The notes under the pieces are model-generated. The model searched no databases, was not told the origin of the DNA, and saw nothing but the letters and a program-made list of their open reading frames with translations. Shown here one piece after another: positions 1 to 6,834 of a stretch of DNA of 64,000 nt (its first letter is position 1; every line of letters begins with the position of its first letter). Source of the DNA: RGIG3009 sp045595845 (GTDB lineage: Bacteria > Bacillota > Clostridia > Oscillospirales > Acutalibacteraceae); contig JAZOBF010000019.1 in the NCBI GenBank assembly GCA_045595845.1, positions 1 to 64,000 of the forward strand. Reading direction: 5' to 3'. The position numbers were made by a program, and so were the translations under genes.

Positions 1-20
1 CAAGAGGACGGAATTTTTGG

Positions 21-61
21 GACCGACACTCAAAATGGAACCGATCTAAAACCTGGTTTTC
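21..61. repeat. Direct repeat copy 1, tRNA-Cys-end-like fragment
   Basis: The core gacactcaaaatggaaccg here recurs at 994-1013, and the following bases (roughly taaaacctggttttc against aaaaacctgattttc) also match. The two copies flank the gene at 67-720. The sequence also loosely resembles the 3' half of the tRNA-Cys gene at 4650-4724 as read on the plus strand (gacac, then gaaccg). It may be a decayed tRNA end or an attachment-site remnant; that reading is inference. Confidence 0.5.
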
Positions 62-66
62 ATTAT

Positions 67-720
67 TTACGACTCTTTATAATATTCTCTTCCTTGACAG
101 TCAACTATTGGCGAACAGTATCCCCCCATATAACAATTCCAATAACCCCATAATTTTTTCTTATTCTTTTTAAGGGCTGGAATTATTATCTTTTTTTCAT
201 CACGTTTATATTCTCTACCACATACATCTTGAGGAAACCGTTCCAAAGTCTCCAATGAATATCTAACAGACATATCATCTTTTTCCACATGCACATGTGG
301 GGTGTGTTTATGTATATCTTCGTTGGGGTGTACTACAAATCTGTATCCTGAACACCAGGTCGATGCGCCACCGGCAACAAAAATATAAACTATTTCCAAT
401 TTCCTTTTCTTGAAAAAATCAAATACATCTGAAATTCGTTTGTCCGATTGAAATGATAATAACGAATTGTTGTGCTTAATATAAATACTATCCCAAGTCA
501 ATTCATCCATCGTATAATAATTTTCGTCACAGTCCCTAAACTGACTACTCTTCTTGAATTCACTTAACAACTGAGAAATATTATAACTATAATAACTATG
601 CGTATTTTTAAAACGAAGCACCGCATTAAATGTCTTGTACGGCTTATAAATCATAATATTTCTTGTTAAATTCTTTTTTGACATCCCACAAATGTGTATC
701 TTAAAAACAACTTTATTCAT
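67..720 (-). CDS. Hypothetical protein with DUF4160-like motif
   Basis: This 217-residue protein has no signal peptide or membrane segment. Around residues 135-155 it contains TPHVHVE followed by a short beta-like stretch and SLETLERFP. This resembles the PPHVHV signature of DUF4160, a small family often found in mobile or toxin-antitoxin settings; the match is by motif only. Eight cysteines are scattered through it and the C-terminal third is lysine-rich. It stands alone, flanked on both sides by the same roughly 40-bp repeat (21-61 and 991-1031), and is AT-rich compared with the core genes from 5 kb onward. Both facts suggest accessory DNA. Function unknown. Confidence 0.6.
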   Translation of the reverse strand: MNKVVFKIHICGMSKKNLTRNIMIYKPYKTFNAVLRFKNTHSYYSYNISQLLSEFKKSSQFRDCDENYYTMDELTWDSIYIKHNNSLLSFQSDKRISDVFDFFKKRKLEIVYIFVAGGASTWCSGYRFVVHPNEDIHKHTPHVHVEKDDMSVRYSLETLERFPQDVCGREYKRDEKKIIIPALKKNKKKLWGYWNCYMGGYCSPIVDCQGREYYKES

Positions 721-741
721 TTATATATCACCAGTAGTCAT

Positions 742-999
742 TATAGCATAAAAGCGCGAAGGGGCAAGAGTTTGTGAAGTATCGGCAGAGCCGATGTCAA
801 GTTACGGCTAACGCCATAGTGTAGTTTTGCGGTAACACCGCAAAGTAAAGTTAAGTGTGCCACCCACGCCCGCAGGCACTTCACTTGCCGAAGGCAAACT
901 TCACGCACCGAAGGTGTGCTTCACATGCCGCAAGGCACACTTAGTTCCCAAAACAAAAAGCACTGCTCTCGCAGTGCTTTTTGTTTTAGAGGCGACACT
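742..999. repeat. Hairpin-array element, copy A
   Basis: This non-coding block starts with tatagcataaaagcg, the same 15 bases that open the block at 4399. It then carries about seven short hairpins (for example ATCGGC-aga-GCCGAT, TTTGCGGT-aac-ACCGCAAA and GCACC-gaa-GGTGTGC). Linkers read like gtgaagt on the left and acttcac on the right, so the array is itself roughly palindromic. It ends with a terminator-like hairpin (956-982) and aggcgacac, the same end as copy B. No ORF here looks real. Confidence 0.6.
956..982. terminator. Hairpin with A and T tracts (bidirectional terminator)
   Basis: Perfect stem GCACTGC-tctc-GCAGTGC flanked by five A on the left and five T on the right. It could end transcription on the minus strand from the zinc-ribbon genes. 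It is also the right-hand end of hairpin-array copy A. Confidence 0.7.
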
Positions 1000-1031
1000 C
1001 AAAATGGAACCGTTTAAAAACCTGATTTTCT
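991..1031. repeat. Direct repeat copy 2, tRNA-Cys-end-like fragment
   Basis: Second copy of the repeat at 21-61. It begins ggcgacac, identical to the last bases of the tRNA-Cys gene (4654-4660 plus one base) as read on the plus strand, and it follows a terminator-like hairpin in the same way that tRNA-Cys does. Probably a decayed tRNA end. Confidence 0.5.
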
Positions 1032-1034
1032 TTA

Positions 1035-1508
1035 TTATTCTGCATCTAAACTTGCAAAAAACTGCTTATTTTCCATAACATAATTTCTTATTGCAAAGAA
1101 ATAATATATAGAACCGACAACACCTATGACACCGCCTATAACAAGATTGTAGACTAAGGTTATTATTGGTCCGGTTAAAGGCTCAAATTTTGCAACAATT
1201 CCACTTGGCTTTTCTAATAATGTTTTGCTGTACTGCATATCTTGGATAGAAGAAACGATGTTCAAAACACCAACTATCAGTAAAAACCAACCCTCAACAA
1301 AAATCCCGCCCAAAAGTTGTAATGTTCCTATTACAAGCCAAATGATACCGTTTGTATTAAGTCTTTGAGACAGGGTGCTTAACAGTGAGTTGCCATCAAC
1401 TGTGATAGGATGGTTTAGAGAAGAACGTTGTGTATTCACAGCATAGCCGCAATTAGCACAAAAGGAAGCCCCTTCCAATAATTCTTTACCGCACTTTGAG
1501 CAATACAT
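1035..1508 (-). CDS. Zinc-ribbon membrane protein, small
   Basis: A 157-residue protein that opens with a zinc ribbon (MYCSKCG and, 13 residues on, CANCG), a four-cysteine metal site typical of zinc_ribbon_2 proteins. Two hydrophobic stretches (about residues 52-85 and 110-140) predict a small membrane protein. I chose the ATG at 1508 because a purine-rich AAAAGGGGG site lies just upstream and family members start directly at the ribbon; a longer in-frame reading to 1643 would run into the next gene. It is the last gene of a three-gene minus-strand group of zinc-ribbon proteins. Family members are common in gut Clostridia, with no assigned role. Confidence 0.75.
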   Translation of the reverse strand: MYCSKCGKELLEGASFCANCGYAVNTQRSSLNHPITVDGNSLLSTLSQRLNTNGIIWLVIGTLQLLGGIFVEGWFLLIVGVLNIVSSIQDMQYSKTLLEKPSGIVAKFEPLTGPIITLVYNLVIGGVIGVVGSIYYFFAIRNYVMENKQFFASLDAE

Positions 1509-1521
1509 AATGAGCCCCCTT

Positions 1522-3234
1522 TTATTCAATGCTGATAGCACTGATACTTTTATCCCATAACGTAGCCAATATATAGGAACCGTAACCATCATAGTAATCA
1601 TCGGGATCAAAGGAAACGGTTTGTGTTTTTTCGGATTTGCCATTGATATCTTCGATTACTATTGTTTTCGTTCCTCTGCCATATTCATTGTCTGAATATG
1701 TACTAGCTTCAATAAATAAAATAGTAAAGTCGCAATCAACCGTACATTTTGATATGGGCATTACGTTGTCGTTTCTTACGGTAATTTCGATTTTTCCGTG
1801 GTCGACACTTACCGATGCGCGCACCGTGATTTTTTCGGTAACCGGTTGCATTTCCAAATATTTTTTGTGGTAAACTGATAAGATGGAATTGTTTGCCCAC
1901 GTTTCGTCAGCACTGATATTTGAAAAGGTGTCAACGATATCGTCTGTTACACGATTATTTTGATAAGCCGTATAACAGGTTGAAATGTTTTTCATCGTAT
2001 AACGATTTTCTTTCAGTGTAGTATAGAAAGAATATTCATCCACAAACGGTGCCGCAAATTTTGCGCAAGAATATTTGAAAACATCCTTGTTCATCGAATC
2101 CCAATCGTTACTATCGGTTAACTTGCCGGCAACAATGTCACTTTTCCACTTTGCAATACCACTGTTAATCTGTGAACTACAAACCAACGCCGAAGACAAC
2201 AACCCGGCAATGACAATGACCGCTGTGACGCTGACAGAAAGTATTCCTATTTTAAGTACGCTTTTTCGTCTGTTTTCTTTGGCCTCGACAATGTCGCTTT
2301 GCTTTGTTTCCCTTGAACAACTTAAAGCAAAAAGCGCAAAGACCACAGAAATACCGATTTCAATAATGAAATCCAACACCGCCGTAAAGGAGAAATTTTT
2401 CACCAAATCTATAAAGTTAAGAACAATAACGGACAACGTCGGAACACAGATTAACCATTTGCTTATTTTTCGCGGAATAATATATGCCAATAAGAAAACC
2501 AATAAAACAAGAAGAATATATTTGCTTTCTGAGATAATCTCCATAAAATATTTTGCGGTTTCATCACTGTTCAAAGATTTTAATATATTGTAAAGTGAAA
2601 TGTCTGATTTCAGTATCCAAAGAGATGTGTTTGAAAACGCAAAAGACAACGCGGAAAGCAATAAGTAAACCGGACTTTGCGGCTTGTTTTTGCACAACAA
2701 CAAAACGATACAAACACTTACCAAAATAGTGATACCGTTCGAAACGTAACTGGAAAACAGCACGTATTCGTACAAATTGAAACTCGCCAAGAAAACAAGC
2801 AGATTTAATACCAGTGCCACAATCCAAAAAATTATAAGAAAATCAGACCTTTTACCGGTTTGCTTGTTTTTGGATTTTAATAGGAAAATGGCAAAAATCG
2901 CAAATAACAAAGCACACAGCACAAAACTATACACCGTCGAAGCACCGGGGAAAAGTGTGAGAACGTTTGTCGGCAGAGGAACGATGGAATAAAGCGGTTC
3001 GCCTACCCCTATGGATAAAAGCAAAAGCATCGCAAACTTAAACGTTTTCGACTCATAATCCACGCGGAAATTCAAAAAATACTCTTTGAGCGTGTAAAGT
3101 GTTTTTTTGAAATCAACGTTCTTTATGTTTCCCAAAGTTTTGTTTGGTGTTTGGGCGCTTGCTATTTGATGGCCACAATTTCCACAGAAGTTTTCGCTTT
3201 CATTGACCTTACTGCCACAATTTGAACAATACAT
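1522..3234 (-). CDS. Zinc-ribbon polytopic membrane protein
   Basis: A 570-residue protein. The N-terminal zinc ribbon (YCSNCG then CGNCG) is followed by about 25 soluble residues and then nine or so hydrophobic segments to roughly residue 310. After a further single membrane helix (about 325-350), a soluble, probably extracytoplasmic domain of about 220 residues is rich in beta strands. The layout suggests a cytosolic metal-binding or sensory head with a membrane core and an outer domain. It lies 13 nt upstream of the small zinc-ribbon gene and 10 nt downstream of the third one, so the three are likely co-transcribed. No enzyme motif is visible; function unknown. Confidence 0.75.
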   Translation of the reverse strand: MYCSNCGSKVNESENFCGNCGHQIASAQTPNKTLGNIKNVDFKKTLYTLKEYFLNFRVDYESKTFKFAMLLLLSIGVGEPLYSIVPLPTNVLTLFPGASTVYSFVLCALLFAIFAIFLLKSKNKQTGKRSDFLIIFWIVALVLNLLVFLASFNLYEYVLFSSYVSNGITILVSVCIVLLLCKNKPQSPVYLLLSALSFAFSNTSLWILKSDISLYNILKSLNSDETAKYFMEIISESKYILLVLLVFLLAYIIPRKISKWLICVPTLSVIVLNFIDLVKNFSFTAVLDFIIEIGISVVFALFALSCSRETKQSDIVEAKENRRKSVLKIGILSVSVTAVIVIAGLLSSALVCSSQINSGIAKWKSDIVAGKLTDSNDWDSMNKDVFKYSCAKFAAPFVDEYSFYTTLKENRYTMKNISTCYTAYQNNRVTDDIVDTFSNISADETWANNSILSVYHKKYLEMQPVTEKITVRASVSVDHGKIEITVRNDNVMPISKCTVDCDFTILFIEASTYSDNEYGRGTKTIVIEDINGKSEKTQTVSFDPDDYYDGYGSYILATLWDKSISAISIE

Positions 3235-3244
3235 CCCTTTTCTC

Positions 3245-4042
3245 CTACTCTAAAACCAACTTGGCAGAAGACAAAGCATTTTTATAATTGGATTTTGCCT
3301 CTTCTAACGCTTTGCTAAATGTGTTGTAAGAATATGAGGAATCTCCTACAACCAAATCTGTTAGTTCTGAATATGCTACATAAAGTTCTTTTAGTGCGTT
3401 ATATTCATCCTCGTACTTTGATGGGCACTCCTTAAGTTCTAACATACTGCGTTGCATAGCAGAAACACTTAGCTCCACTAAATCATAATTACGGTTTTCT
3501 CCTATATAAAACTCGGTTAGCGCATCATTAAAATCCGAATAATAACTACCGTAGTCGTTCTTTGTATATTTATCTGTTTCTGAGCTGGACTTTTTGTTTA
3601 TGCAGTTATACCACACCTTACTTTCCAATGTAGCATACTTCTCCGCAATCTGTGCGCCATAAGTCATACTATCATATGTAGATTCAAGTTTTTCTTCATA
3701 CTTATTTAACGAAATACTATTACCAACAATAATCCCAACAACAACCAACACTACTATTGCGGCAGCAATAATTATGATATTTCTTTTTGTAAAAGCAAAT
3801 TTTATCTTATCCGCAACATTTGTTTTTCCTTGAACAGCGGCAGAATCTTCTGTTTCATTAACGATCTTATTATTTTCCTCTTGCGAAGCTACAGGCACAG
3901 ATGCATCTCCTCCTAATTGTTCTAAATCCCCGTCTTGTGCTTTTTCGGTTGATTCGTTTTCATTTAAAATCTCGCAGCCACACGTTGCACAAAACTTCAT
4001 TTCTTCTGTAAGTTCTTTTCCGCAATTTTGACAAAACCTCAT
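3245..4042 (-). CDS. Zinc-ribbon single-pass membrane protein
   Basis: A 265-residue protein with a zinc ribbon at residues 4-25 (CQNCG, CATCG), an acidic linker (about 28-75), one strong membrane helix (about 93-112) and a C-terminal, mainly helical outer domain of about 150 residues. First gene of the three-gene zinc-ribbon group. Its start at 4042 lies 118 bp from the divergent XRE regulator, and the gap holds two palindromic operators, so this group is probably the target of that regulator. The start is supported by AAAGGAGAG upstream. The domain layout matches secreted or anchored DUF4352-like zinc-ribbon proteins only in outline. Confidence 0.75.
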   Translation of the reverse strand: MRFCQNCGKELTEEMKFCATCGCEILNENESTEKAQDGDLEQLGGDASVPVASQEENNKIVNETEDSAAVQGKTNVADKIKFAFTKRNIIIIAAAIVVLVVVGIIVGNSISLNKYEEKLESTYDSMTYGAQIAEKYATLESKVWYNCINKKSSSETDKYTKNDYGSYYSDFNDALTEFYIGENRNYDLVELSVSAMQRSMLELKECPSKYEDEYNALKELYVAYSELTDLVVGDSSYSYNTFSKALEEAKSNYKNALSSAKLVLE

Positions 4043-4090
4043 AATTTGTCTCTCCTTTTATGTTTTTGTCGTTTTTCGACAATACAATTA

Positions 4091-4132
4091 TATCTGTATT
4101 ACAGATAAATGTCAATATCTTTATTACAGATA
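4091..4132. promoter_or_regulatory. Twin palindromic operator sites
   Basis: Two related 17-bp palindromes: TATCTGTA-T-TACAGATA at 4091-4107 (perfect 8-bp arms) and TATCTTTA-T-TACAGATA at 4116-4132 (one mismatch). Their centres are 25 bp apart. They sit between the divergent zinc-ribbon operon and the XRE gene, as expected for the binding sites of that XRE protein. Confidence 0.7.
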
Positions 4133-4159
4133 TAGCATAATAATTATGAGGTGATTATT

Positions 4160-4375
4160 ATGCTATTTAAAAATTTGAGAGGCATTAGAGAGGACAAAGA
4201 TATTAAACAAAAAGAGCTTGCAAAATACCTGAACGTATCACAAAATACTTATTCGCAATACGAAACAGGGACAATTTCTTTAACTGCAGAGGTTCTGATT
4301 AAACTGTCAGATTATTATAATGTAAGTGTAGACTATCTTTTAGATAGAACCGATAACCCTAATATACAAAAATAA
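4160..4375 (+). CDS. XRE-family transcriptional regulator, small
   Basis: A 71-residue protein that is essentially one Cro/C1-type helix-turn-helix (core around residues 8-62; LAKYLNVSQNTYSQYETG is the recognition region), ending with the typical YYNVSVDYLL tail. An upstream in-frame GTG exists at 4151, but GAGGTGA at 4148-4154 is well placed for the ATG at 4160, so I use that. It is divergent from the zinc-ribbon operon with two palindromes between them, so autoregulation plus control of that operon is the simplest inference. A terminator hairpin follows directly. Confidence 0.8.
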   Translation: MLFKNLRGIREDKDIKQKELAKYLNVSQNTYSQYETGTISLTAEVLIKLSDYYNVSVDYLLDRTDNPNIQK

Positions 4376-4399
4376 GCCGTGAAATTCACGGCTTTTTTT
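4374..4399 (+). terminator. Rho-independent terminator after XRE gene
   Basis: AAGCCGTG-aaat-TCACGGCTT hairpin followed by seven T, overlapping the stop codon of the XRE gene. Confidence 0.8.
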
Positions 4400-4660
4400 A
4401 TAGCATAAAAGCGACGATAAATCAATGCGCAGCATTGTATCTCATCAATTCCGCAAGGAATTGCACATCATCAACTTCGCAAGAAGTTGTATATCATCAA
4501 GCCGACAAATTTTTGATGCACACCTAAAGGTGTGATGAGATACAACACGGCAACGCCGTGTTGATGATATACAGCCCTATCGGGCTGATGATATACCAAG
4601 CCTGTCGGCTTGGATAAAAAAACAGTCGTTCAAGAGAACGAGTGTTTTTTGGAGGCGACA
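4399..4660. repeat. Hairpin-array element, copy B
   Basis: It begins with the same 15 bases (tatagcataaaagcg) as the block at 742. Seven short hairpins follow (CAATGC-gca-GCATTG, CAATTCC-gcaa-GGAATTG, CAACTTC-gcaa-GAAGTTG, CACACCT-aa-AGGTGTG, CAACACGGC-aac-GCCGTGTTG, CAGCCC/GGGCTG, CCAAGCC/GGCTTGG). The linkers read atatcatc on the left half and gatgatat on the right half. A final hairpin (about 4615-4648) is followed directly by ggaggcgacac, here the true 3' end of tRNA-Cys. Confidence 0.6.
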
Positions 4661-4724
4661 CCCGGATTTGAACCGGGGAATCAGGGTTTTGCAGACCCAT
4701 GCCTTACCACTTGGCTATGTCGCC
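4650..4724 (-). tRNA. tRNA-Cys (GCA)
   Basis: On the minus strand the cloverleaf is complete: acceptor GGCGACA/TGTCGCC, discriminator U typical of Cys, anticodon loop CTGCAAA giving GCA, T-loop GTTCAAATC and an encoded CCA. Last gene of the five-tRNA operon. Confidence 0.95.
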
Positions 4725-4731
4725 ATGGATG

Positions 4732-4759
4732 AAAAAAGCGTCTTGCGACGCTTTTTTCG
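4732..4759. terminator. Hairpin between tRNA-Gly and tRNA-Cys
   Basis: AAAAAGCGTC-ttgc-GACGCTTTTTT hairpin. On the minus strand it lies between tRNA-Gly and tRNA-Cys, so it may attenuate the last tRNA or act as a processing site. Confidence 0.55.
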
Positions 4760-4761
4760 GT

Positions 4762-4837
4762 TGGAGCGGCTTACGAGGCTCGAACTCGCTACCTCCACCT
4801 TGGCAAGGTGGCGCTCTACCAGATGAGCTAAAGCCGC
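4762..4837 (-). tRNA. tRNA-Gly (GCC)
   Basis: Acceptor GCGGCTT/AAGCCGC, anticodon stem CCACC/GGTGG with loop TTGCCAA giving GCC, T-loop GTTCGAGCC and encoded CCA. Confidence 0.95.
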
Positions 4838-4841
4838 AAGA

Positions 4842-4917
4842 TGGTGCCTCCGATCGGAATCGAACCAATGACACGGGGATTTTCAGTCCCCTGCTCTACC
4901 GACTGAGCTACAGAGGC
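4842..4917 (-). tRNA. tRNA-Phe (GAA)
   Basis: Acceptor GCCTCTG (3' side CGGAGGC), anticodon stem GGGGA/TCCCC with loop CTGAAAA giving GAA, A discriminator and encoded CCA. Confidence 0.95.
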
Positions 4918-4922
4918 AAATA

Positions 4923-4999
4923 TGGCGACCCGGAACGGGCTCGAACCGTCGACCTCTAGCGTGACAGGCTAGCGTTCTAACCAGCTGAACTACCGGGCC
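4923..4999 (-). tRNA. tRNA-Asp (GTC)
   Basis: Anticodon stem CTAGC/GCTAG with loop CTGTCAC giving GTC, G discriminator as expected for Asp, and encoded CCA. Confidence 0.95.
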
Positions 5000-5004
5000 A
5001 TATT

Positions 5005-5080
5005 TGGTGGAAACAACAGGGCTCGAACCTGTGACCCCCTGCTTGTAAGGCAGGTGCTCTACCAGCTGAGCTATGCTTCC
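5005..5080 (-). tRNA. tRNA-Val (TAC)
   Basis: Acceptor GGAAGCA with TGTTTCC, anticodon stem CCTGC/GCAGG with loop CTTACAA giving TAC, A discriminator and encoded CCA. First gene of the tRNA operon. Confidence 0.95.
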
Positions 5081-5112
5081 ATACAGCATCGCCGCCACTA
5101 GCGACGCCATTT

Positions 5113-5141
5113 ATCATACTACATGGGCTCGGAATTGTCAA
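5113..5141 (-). promoter_or_regulatory. Sigma-A promoter of the tRNA operon
   Basis: On the minus strand, TTGACA (5136-5141), a 17-bp spacer, then TATGAT (5113-5118). It lies 33 bp upstream of tRNA-Val and drives Val-Asp-Phe-Gly-Cys. Confidence 0.85.
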
Positions 5142-5167
5142 CCCAATTTTTTAACTTTTTTTAAAAG

Positions 5168-6046
5168 TTATTTTCGCTGTGCTATGATATCTTCAATCTC
5201 TGCCGCTGTAACGGTGTAAATGTTGTCACAAAAACTGCAGGTTGTTTCTACCTTGCCGTCTTCATCCGGTAATGTGCGCAGCTCTTCGTCTCTCATTGCC
5301 GCCAAAGCTCCCAACACTTTTTCCCGCGAACAAGTGCAACGGTATTCCGGCTCATAGGTATCGATAATATCAAAATCAAAACCATCCAATGCCTTGACAA
5401 GAATATCTTGCGGCGTCAGCCCCTCGGACAGCATGGTGGTCATGGGTGGCAGTGCCGCAATCGCCTGTTCCAATTTGTCAATGACCGCATCGGGACAAAA
5501 CGGAAGTAATTGTATAATAAGGCCGCCGGCCGCCTTGACCGTTAAATCAGAATTGACCAATACCCCAAGCGCACATACGGTGGGAATCTGTTCGCTGCTT
5601 GCAAAATACGAGGTAATATCCTCGGCCAATTCGCCTGATACGAGCGGTGTACAACCAACATAGGGTTCGGGAGCACCGGTGTCGCGCAGAACATACAACA
5701 AGCCATCAGTACCGACGGCACCGCTGACATCTAACTTTCCGTTCGGTTTTAAGGGAATCTCCACCACAGGATTCTGTGCGTAGCCGCGTACATTTCCCCT
5801 ACCGTCAGACACGACCAGTAATTGTCCCGCAGGACCGCCGCCGTTGACTTTTAAGGTGACGGAATCTTCCGTGTTTTTGAGCATGATACCCATCAAGGAC
5901 GCCGCCGTTAACAAACGACCGAGTGCCGCCGTGACAACCGCAGATGTTTTATGAATCTGTTCGGCACGCGCCACGATATCGGTCGCGTCTATGGCGATTG
6001 CCATGACCGTAGCATCGGTTGTCAAACAGCGTATTGCTTTACTCAT
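5168..6046 (-). CDS. hslO: Hsp33 redox-regulated chaperone
   Basis: Holdase chaperone activated by oxidative stress. The protein is 292 residues, normal for Hsp33. The C-terminal zinc switch is complete: CxC at 237/239 and CxxC at 270/273, which bind Zn when reduced and form disulfides on oxidation. The N-terminal two-thirds has the family pattern (GRLLTAASLMG, VNGGGPAG, YVGCTPLVSGELAEDI). A GTG start 12 nt further up (6058) is possible, but it overlaps the GGAG site, so the ATG at 6046 is preferred. It is the last protein gene of the long minus-strand block, 20 bp after the methyltransferase gene, and acts in the cytosol. Confidence 0.95.
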   Translation of the reverse strand: MSKAIRCLTTDATVMAIAIDATDIVARAEQIHKTSAVVTAALGRLLTAASLMGIMLKNTEDSVTLKVNGGGPAGQLLVVSDGRGNVRGYAQNPVVEIPLKPNGKLDVSGAVGTDGLLYVLRDTGAPEPYVGCTPLVSGELAEDITSYFASSEQIPTVCALGVLVNSDLTVKAAGGLIIQLLPFCPDAVIDKLEQAIAALPPMTTMLSEGLTPQDILVKALDGFDFDIIDTYEPEYRCTCSREKVLGALAAMRDEELRTLPDEDGKVETTCSFCDNIYTVTAAEIEDIIAQRK

Positions 6047-6066
6047 TATATGATTCACTCCAAGTT

Positions 6067-6834
6067 TTATTCGCCTTTTTGTGCTTCTTCGACCGTACGG
6101 GTGTTGCGTGCTACAAACACCATACGCTCACAGGTGTCCGACGGCACTTGCGTCGTCATATCCGCATATACTGCCACCGTTTCCCAACCGGTTTGCGTAA
6201 GCAATCGGCGCAAGGTGTGTTCGGAATACGCGCGTTCCCGCACCGTATCTTCATATCGTGTGTACGAGCCGTCCTGTTCCTCCACAAAAAAGTCCAGGTA
6301 CATCTCAACTTCATGCGTGCGCGGTAAATAACGGTTGCGCCACACACACATCAATCCATCCTGTTCGGTAACAAACGCCGCATCGGCGAGTACTTCACGA
6401 TGTTTATAGAGGGTATTAACATCAAAAATGAACAGGCCACCCGGCTCGACAAACAACCGTGCTTTGCGAAACACCTCTGCCAGTTCATCGGTACGGCACA
6501 GGTGATTCAAGCTGTCCAGCGTGCACACCGCGCCGTCAACCGTTCCGTAAAGGTCGAGTGCGCGCATATCCTGTTCCAGCAAGAGAGCATCATCGCCCAG
6601 CTTTTCACGCGCACGCATCAGCATGGCAGCTGAACCGTCTACACCGATAATGTCGATGCCGTGTTTTTGAAACTGTGCACATAAACTACCCGAACCGCAA
6701 GCAATATCCAGTATGGACTGAGGTGTTTCACCGTGGCGGTTAAACAATGTTAAGAGGTATTCTGCCCGTGCAACATAGTCTACATCGGTCATCAGCGCAT
6801 CGTAAAAGGCAGAAAGATCGCCATATCCGCTCAT
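6067..6834 (-). CDS. Class I SAM-dependent methyltransferase
   Basis: A 255-residue methyltransferase. SAM-binding motif I is ILDIACGSG (about residues 41-49), followed by GVDGSAAML (motif II) and an aromatic-rich substrate domain after residue 130. The opening (YGDLSAFYDALM) matches the Clostridia/Bacilli group of small Methyltransf_11/25 proteins whose substrate is not established. Its start overlaps the recN stop by 4 nt (ATGA), so it is translationally coupled to recN. Confidence 0.8.
   Translation of the reverse strand: MSGYGDLSAFYDALMTDVDYVARAEYLLTLFNRHGETPQSILDIACGSGSLCAQFQKHGIDIIGVDGSAAMLMRAREKLGDDALLLEQDMRALDLYGTVDGAVCTLDSLNHLCRTDELAEVFRKARLFVEPGGLFIFDVNTLYKHREVLADAAFVTEQDGLMCVWRNRYLPRTHEVEMYLDFFVEEQDGSYTRYEDTVRERAYSEHTLRRLLTQTGWETVAVYADMTTQVPSDTCERMVFVARNTRTVEEAQKGE

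Noticed and set aside
857..1078. 73-codon plus-strand ORF with cysteines (CFTCRK)
   Set aside because: It translates the palindromic array and a terminator; no start site; composition follows the repeats.
742..4660. CRISPR array in the hairpin-rich blocks
   Set aside because: No direct repeat of constant length with unique spacers; the units are different palindromes with short linkers, and there are no cas genes.
4699..5110. ORFs of 75-86 codons across the tRNA cluster
   Set aside because: They read through tRNA genes (phrases such as SIAQLVEHLPYKQGVTGSSPV are translated tRNA artefacts).
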